From assembly GCA_934555855.1 (NCBI GenBank), contig CAKTFL010000048.1, positions 1 through 9,613 on the forward strand: DNA of 9,613 bases. The letters are read 5' to 3'. The notes beneath the pieces were generated by a model. The model worked only from the letters and a program-made list of their open reading frames with translations. It was not told where the DNA came from and made no database searches. Positions 5,600 to 9,613 of this stretch are shown here, one piece after another. The translations under genes and the position numbers were made by a program. Every line of letters starts with the position of its first letter. Position 1 is the first letter of the stretch. The DNA comes from an uncultured Sphingomonas sp. (GTDB taxonomy: Bacteria; Pseudomonadota; Alphaproteobacteria; Sphingomonadales; Sphingomonadaceae).

Positions 5600-8173
5600 T
5601 CAGGCGAGGCGACCGGCATCGGCCGTGTCGTCCTCGTCATGGGACAGGGGTTGTGCGCGCGCCGGCTGGGCAAGCAGCGGCGCTTGGCGAGCCTGCTGCT
5701 GCTGGGGCTGTTGCTGGCCGGCTCCCGCCGTGCCGGTGGTGCCGGCATCGACGACGGTCTGCCCCAGCTTCAGCCCACGCTGCTCTGCAGCCTGGGCGAG
5801 CTGGGGCTGGGCATCCTGGAGAAGCGTGCGCGTGGCCGCCTGTTCGGCGTTGAAGTGGACATGGACGGTGTCGCCGTCCCGTCGCAAGGCAACGTCGATG
5901 GTGCCGAGCGCGTCCGGGATCAGGCGGATGCGGGTGTCGTTGGCATCCGCCGCGTCGCGCAGCCGCTCGATATGGTCGATCATCGCTTGAGGCCAGCGCT
6001 GTTGCGTCAGGTCGAGCGCCGGCTGGTCGGCGCCGGCGCTGGGCGCCACCACCTGCTGGATCTGACCCGGCGTCGCGAGCGCCGCTGCGGTGGCGTCCAC
6101 TGCGCCCGGCTGCAATTCCTCACCAGACCGGGAAGAGCGCATCGCTGCGCCGAATAGCTGGATCGCGGGCGCGGTGACCCCGACGCCCGGAGCCGGCGCA
6201 GGAGCGGACTGCGGCGGAAGGGCGACCGCCTGGAGCGACGGGCTGGCGACCTCGCGCACAAAGGATGGCCGGCGTGGCTCCAGCGGCGGCGCGGAGGAGG
6301 GCGGGGCGGCGACCGGCATCGGGCCGATGGGGTTGGCGGCGACAGGTGTCGAGAGAGCGGGGGAAGCCGGTGTCTGGACGAAGGGCGCCGGAGTGGGGGT
6401 GGTTAGCGCGACCGGATCCGCGGTCGCGGTCCGGGCGGGGAGTGTCGCCGGTGCGCTTGCGGCGGGCGAGGGGACGATCACGGCCGGGGCGGCGTCGACA
6501 TACCGGACTGGCGCAACGGCTTGCTGCGTCGGCACGCTCCGTATCGCGAGCGGGGGCGCGACAGGCGTGGCAGGCTGCGCGGTGGGGTCCTGCACGGCGT
6601 CCGTCGTTGCGGAAGCAGACGCCGAGGGCGAGGGGGCTTCGGCGAACGGTCTTGCGATGCCCGGCATCGGGCCAGGAGCCAGCGTGACGGGCCGTCCGGT
6701 TACGACCTGCGTCGCAATCGCCTCCATCTGCCGGTCGATTGCGGCCGGCATGATCGGCTCAGGCTGCGGCGTGGCCCGGACGATGCTAGGCACTTCCTGC
6801 TCCTTGCTCTCGAAGGAGGCGGCGGGTGCCGGTCGGAGTGCCGGACGGGCTACAATGGGGGCCGTGACGACAGGTGCGGCGGGAACGCGTGGTTCGGCCG
6901 TGGCGATGATCGGTTGCGGCGACGGATCGGCGGGACGGGCAAGCGCCGCCGCTTGAGCCGCAACAGCCGGCATGGGTAGCGCAGGCGCCGCAGCCGCGGC
7001 CGAGGCGACTGCTGTCTCGACCCGCGCGGGCGCATCGATGACGCTGGCCCCTTCCATGGGCGCGGCCGGCGCGTCAGGTTGTAAAGGTCGCGGCGGAAGC
7101 GGTGTCGATCCGCCGCGTCGAGTGGAGGTGGCGTTGGGCGACGTCTCTCGCGCCCGATCCCGCAATACGGGACGCTGCGGGACCGCAGCCGGTGCCGGGT
7201 CATCGACAGGAACCACCTCTGGCGGCAGCGGGGCCGGCGACGGACTGGCTATGGGCGTGACCAGATCGACCGTGCTTTCAGGAGCGACGTTATCGTCGGG
7301 CTCGGACGACTCAGCACGCGAACCGCTGATGGGGAGCGCCGCCGACCTCGACGGGAGTGGGCTGGTCGATGCCGCTAGGGGTATGGTCGGTGACTTGGTG
7401 TCCGCCCGGGGCTCGGGTGCGAGCGGGGGCTGACCCCCCGGTGTCGCGGGCGCCTGCTCGGACGGTCCGGCGGAAGGGCTGGTAACAGGGCTCGGCATTG
7501 CACCAGGAGCCGACTGATTGACGCTCGGGTTCGGATCCGCGGGATTACCGCTCATCTCTTCGGCCCCGACAGTAGGCGGTAGCGCCACAGCAATCGCGAC
7601 CGGCGAAGCGGTGCCGCGCATCGCGGCGAGCGGTGCGGCACGCGCCGGACGGGCCGGCTCCGCGATGGCCGCGCGACGGCTGACGATCGCGCGCGCCGAG
7701 GCGGGAAGATCGATCTGCTCGGGTGTCCTTGCCGCCACGGTCGTGACGGGTTCGGGCATGATGGCCGGGGGCAGGATCTCTGCGGTCGCGACAAGCGCCG
7801 GCACGCCGACGATGACGGCGTTCGCCACCTGGGCCATCGGCGCCGTTTCGAGCGGAGCGGGAACCGGGAGATCGACCGCGGGCAGCCAGGCGAGTGCGGA
7901 ATCGACGCCCGCCGTGTCAGGGCCGATGGTGGCGACTTGCGGTACCGGCTGGGCCGCCACCGGCAAAACGATGCCGCCCTTGGCAGGCGCTTGCCGGACG
8001 CCGGCCAACTCGGCGGGCACAGCTATGGGCAGGGAAGGCGCCGCCGACGCCGCCGCATTGCCCTCGCCAACGCTCATCATCGACAATTCGAACAGCGCAC
8101 CGCCCAGCGTCGGCGCGCCGGTCGCCGCGGGACTGGCGGCGGTCGGGCGGATGGCAGCGGCGGGGTTTATCAT
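5600..8173 (-). CDS. fliK: Flagellar hook-length control protein FliK, very long (857 residues)
   Basis: FliK is a secreted molecular ruler. It is exported during hook growth, and its C-terminal domain acts on FlhB to stop hook export. Seen: 857 residues, against about 375-405 in enteric bacteria. Residues 1 to about 720 are dominated by Ala, Pro, Ser, Val and Thr, with very few aromatic residues and no Cys that I can find, fitting an extended, unfolded ruler. The C-terminal Flg_hook-type domain lies at about 725-805: WPQAMIDHIERLRDAA, then IRLIPDALGTIDVALRRDG, VHVHFNAEQAATRTLL and L..AAEQRGLKLG. A Gln-rich tail follows (820-827). Sequence outside this domain is hardly conserved, so the call rests on the domain, composition and position between fliJ and fliL. 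The ATG at 8173 gives MINPAAAIRPTA; a weak GAAAG precedes it. Long open frames on the opposite strand are composition shadows. Confidence 0.93.
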   Translation of the reverse strand: MINPAAAIRPTAASPAATGAPTLGGALFELSMMSVGEGNAAASAAPSLPIAVPAELAGVRQAPAKGGIVLPVAAQPVPQVATIGPDTAGVDSALAWLPAVDLPVPAPLETAPMAQVANAVIVGVPALVATAEILPPAIMPEPVTTVAARTPEQIDLPASARAIVSRRAAIAEPARPARAAPLAAMRGTASPVAIAVALPPTVGAEEMSGNPADPNPSVNQSAPGAMPSPVTSPSAGPSEQAPATPGGQPPLAPEPRADTKSPTIPLAASTSPLPSRSAALPISGSRAESSEPDDNVAPESTVDLVTPIASPSPAPLPPEVVPVDDPAPAAVPQRPVLRDRARETSPNATSTRRGGSTPLPPRPLQPDAPAAPMEGASVIDAPARVETAVASAAAAAPALPMPAVAAQAAALARPADPSPQPIIATAEPRVPAAPVVTAPIVARPALRPAPAASFESKEQEVPSIVRATPQPEPIMPAAIDRQMEAIATQVVTGRPVTLAPGPMPGIARPFAEAPSPSASASATTDAVQDPTAQPATPVAPPLAIRSVPTQQAVAPVRYVDAAPAVIVPSPAASAPATLPARTATADPVALTTPTPAPFVQTPASPALSTPVAANPIGPMPVAAPPSSAPPLEPRRPSFVREVASPSLQAVALPPQSAPAPAPGVGVTAPAIQLFGAAMRSSRSGEELQPGAVDATAAALATPGQIQQVVAPSAGADQPALDLTQQRWPQAMIDHIERLRDAADANDTRIRLIPDALGTIDVALRRDGDTVHVHFNAEQAATRTLLQDAQPQLAQAAEQRGLKLGQTVVDAGTTGTAGAGQQQPQQQQARQAPLLAQPARAQPLSHDEDDTADAGRLA
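5693..5716 (-). repeat. CAG/CAA trinucleotide tract encoding a Gln run in FliK
   Basis: The tract encodes QQQPQQQQ (FliK residues 820-827), just after the hook-domain core. It is short and low in complexity, so it could vary in length by slippage, but nothing in one sequence shows that it does. Confidence 0.6.
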
Positions 8174-8214
8174 CGCGGGAACTTTCGTCGGAACGGCTTG
8201 GCTGCCGCCTTCAT
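8170..8214 (-). CDS. Possible 14-codon leader ORF overlapping the fliK start
   Basis: In the gap between fliJ and fliK, an ATG at 8214 opens a frame encoding MKAAAKPFRRKFPR. Its TGA (8172-8170) overlaps the fliK ATG as ATGA, the same arrangement as the fliM-fliN junction. The peptide is short and very basic. No clear Shine-Dalgarno precedes it, and the fliJ stop is only 7 bases upstream, so ribosomes finishing fliJ could restart here and be handed on to fliK. A chance ORF of this size is quite possible; no function is claimed. Confidence 0.25.
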   Translation of the reverse strand: MKAAAKPFRRKFPR

Positions 8215-8221
8215 CCGACGA

Positions 8222-8647
8222 TCAGCAAGGATCGTGCCGATTTCCCTTGCGGCCGGCGGGCGGCGCTTCTTCCAGTGCGCGCATCTCCTTCGCCAGCGCC
8301 TGAAGGCGCGCACGGTCGAGCAGCTTCTCGACCGCACTCTGGTCGCGCTTGGCCGCGCGGGTCGCTTCTGCGGCTCGGTTCACGAACTGTTCGGCTGTGT
8401 CGACACGGGCTTGCGCGGCGGCGGCGGACTGGTGCAGCCGCTCGCGAAAATGCGCCTGCGCGCCAAGCGACGCGCCACCCAGCTGGGCGGTGGTGGGCGC
8501 GACGGCATCGGCCAGCGCCTGAATGCGCTGGGCAAGCATCGTTTCGCTGGCATGTTTCTCGGACGCGCGCATCTCATCGGCACGGACGAGGTTGAGCTGG
8601 AGCGTGCGGACGCGATGGATGCGCTGCAGCTTTCTGGCGTCAGGCAC
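8222..8647 (-). CDS. fliJ: Flagellar export protein FliJ, GTG start
   Basis: FliJ is a small coiled-coil protein of the export apparatus. It sits in the centre of the FliI ATPase ring and links it to the export gate. Seen: 141 residues, close to the usual 140-150, predicted as mostly alpha-helical with a long charged, Ala/Glu/Gln/Arg-rich pattern over about 5-125. It begins RKLQRIHRVRTLQ, the basic opening typical of FliJ, and ends in a basic, Pro/Gly-containing tail. FliJ sequences are weakly conserved, so position directly after fliI carries much of the weight. The start is a GTG at 8647, overlapping the end of fliI by 8 bases. No Shine-Dalgarno is evident, so translation is probably coupled to fliI. 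The next in-frame Met (residue 26) would remove the conserved start and is unlikely. Confidence 0.9.
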   Translation of the reverse strand: MPDARKLQRIHRVRTLQLNLVRADEMRASEKHASETMLAQRIQALADAVAPTTAQLGGASLGAQAHFRERLHQSAAAAQARVDTAEQFVNRAAEATRAAKRDQSAVEKLLDRARLQALAKEMRALEEAPPAGRKGNRHDPC

Positions 8648-9613
8648 CGAAGACGCCGATCAGCTCGGCGATCGCATCGTCCAGCGACACGCTCTCGCCC
8701 GCGGCTTGCTTGATATATTCCATGACCACGGGCTGACAGGCGATGGCGGCATCGATCGCCGGGTCCGCACCCGCGCGATAAGCGCCCATCAGCACCAGGT
8801 CGCGATTTTCTTCATAGGTGGCAAGATGGCGGCGCAGGACGCGGGCGGCCTGGACATGCTCAGGGCTGGCGATGTCGGTCATCACGCGGCTGACCGACGG
8901 GCCGATGTCGATGGCGGGATAAACGCCCCGCTCGGCCAGATGCCGGTTGAGCACGATATGGCCGTCGAGGATCGATCGAGCCGAATCGACCACGGGGTCG
9001 TTGCCGTCATCGCCATCCGCCAGGACGGTGTAGATCGCGGTGATCGAGCCGCCGGTCCGTACGTCGGTGCCGGCTCGTTCGATCAGGTTGGGCAGCATGG
9101 CGATGGCGGACGGCGGATAGCCGCGTGCGGAGGCGGGCTCCCCCAGCGCCAGCCCGATCTCGCGCCCGGCATGGGCGACGCGGGTCAGGCTGTCCATGAT
9201 CAGCAGCACCTTCTTGCCTTCATCGCGGAACGCCTCGGCGATGGCGGTGGCGCGCAGTGCGCCGCGGATGCGAAGCACCGGCGAGTGATTGGCGGGCACG
9301 GCGACAACGACCGAGCGCTGACGCGCCTCGCCCGCCACCTTGGTTTCCAGAAAGTCCGCGACCTCGCGGCTGCGTTCGCCGATCAGGCCGATGACGATGA
9401 CGTCAGCCTTGGCGGCCTTTACCATCATGCCGAGCAGCACCGACTTCCCGACGCCCGATCCGGCCATGATGCCGACGCGCTGGCCCTGGCCGATGGTGAG
9501 CAGCCCGTTGATCGCGCGCACGCCGACGTCCAGCGGCTCCAGCACCCGGCCACGGTCGAGCGGCGACTGGAGTTTACCGGCGAGCGGCCAGCGGCCCGCG
9601 CCGCGAATGGGGC
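8640..9613 (-). CDS. fliI: Flagellum-specific export ATPase FliI (5' end cut by the window edge)
   Basis: FliI is the cytoplasmic ATPase of flagellar type III export, related to the F1-ATPase beta subunit, and forms a ring with FliH and FliJ. Visible: the last 323 residues of a protein usually about 440-460 long, so roughly 120 N-terminal residues lie off the right edge. The frame is open through base 9613 (PIRGAGRWPLAGKLQSPLDR...), so GTG 9545 is an internal Val codon and not the start. The Walker A motif GSGVGKS is at 9441-9461, the Walker B strand VLLIMD is about 85 residues later, and the family signature GEPASARGYPPS follows. Other conserved patches are SILDGHIVLNRHLAERGVYP and DIGPSVSRVM. 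All key catalytic motifs in the visible part look intact. The close paralogue, the virulence-type ATPase SctN, is ruled out by the flagellar context. Confidence 0.97.
   Translation of the reverse strand, partial: PIRGAGRWPLAGKLQSPLDRGRVLEPLDVGVRAINGLLTIGQGQRVGIMAGSGVGKSVLLGMMVKAAKADVIVIGLIGERSREVADFLETKVAGEARQRSVVVAVPANHSPVLRIRGALRATAIAEAFRDEGKKVLLIMDSLTRVAHAGREIGLALGEPASARGYPPSAIAMLPNLIERAGTDVRTGGSITAIYTVLADGDDGNDPVVDSARSILDGHIVLNRHLAERGVYPAIDIGPSVSRVMTDIASPEHVQAARVLRRHLATYEENRDLVLMGAYRAGADPAIDAAIACQPVVMEYIKQAAGESVSLDDAIAELIGVFGA

Noticed and set aside
5270..8303. Long plus-strand open frames opposite fliL and fliK (for example 6090-6956 and 7518-8303)
   Set aside because: They mirror the Ala/Pro/Gly-rich FliK and FliL codons in GC-rich DNA, give low-complexity Ala/Gly products, resemble no family and lack ribosome sites. 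They are shadows of the real genes.
8640..9545. FliI starting at position 9545
   Set aside because: That codon is GTG inside an open frame that continues to the window edge with FliI-like sequence, so the true start lies outside.
1..9613. CRISPR arrays, tRNA or rRNA genes, transposases, phage genes, defence systems
   Set aside because: None seen. Apart from the short spacers, the window is filled by flagellar genes in a conventional order.

Overview
The window is a single run of flagellar genes, all read from the minus strand. In transcription order (right to left) they are fliI (5' end cut off), fliJ, fliK, fliL, fliM, fliN, fliO, fliP, fliQ, fliR and flhB (last few codons cut off). The DNA is very GC-rich. 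The gene order and protein features, such as a very long Pro/Ala-rich FliK and small FliN and FliO, suggest an alphaproteobacterium, most likely a sphingomonad. That placement rests on general resemblance and has not been tested by a search.

Layout from the left: flhB (1-1104), fliR (1132-1905), a 208-base spacer full of palindromes (1906-2113), fliQ (2114-2383), a 136-base spacer with an inverted pair of repeats (2384-2519), fliP (2520-3368), fliO (3365-3718), fliN (3727-4026), fliM (4023-4958), fliL (4963-5574), fliK (5600-8173), a 48-base gap with a possible 14-codon leader ORF, fliJ (8222-8647) and fliI (8640 to the right edge). Most junctions overlap by a few bases or have very short gaps, which indicates one polycistronic transcript with translational coupling. 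No gene-free stretch exceeds 300 bases.

The genes make up most of the flagellar type III export machine and part of the switch. FliP, FliQ, FliR and FlhB form the membrane export gate, and FliO helps FliP assemble. FliI is the export ATPase and FliJ its stalk-like partner. FliK measures hook length and triggers the substrate switch in FlhB. FliL supports the stator. FliM and FliN form the C-ring. fliF, fliG and fliH are not here and may lie beyond the right edge.

I found no unknown multi-gene system. The points worth a second look are FliM without the usual N-terminal CheY-binding motif, an 857-residue FliK, palindromic repeats in exactly the two sizeable spacers, and a possible leader peptide coupled to fliK.
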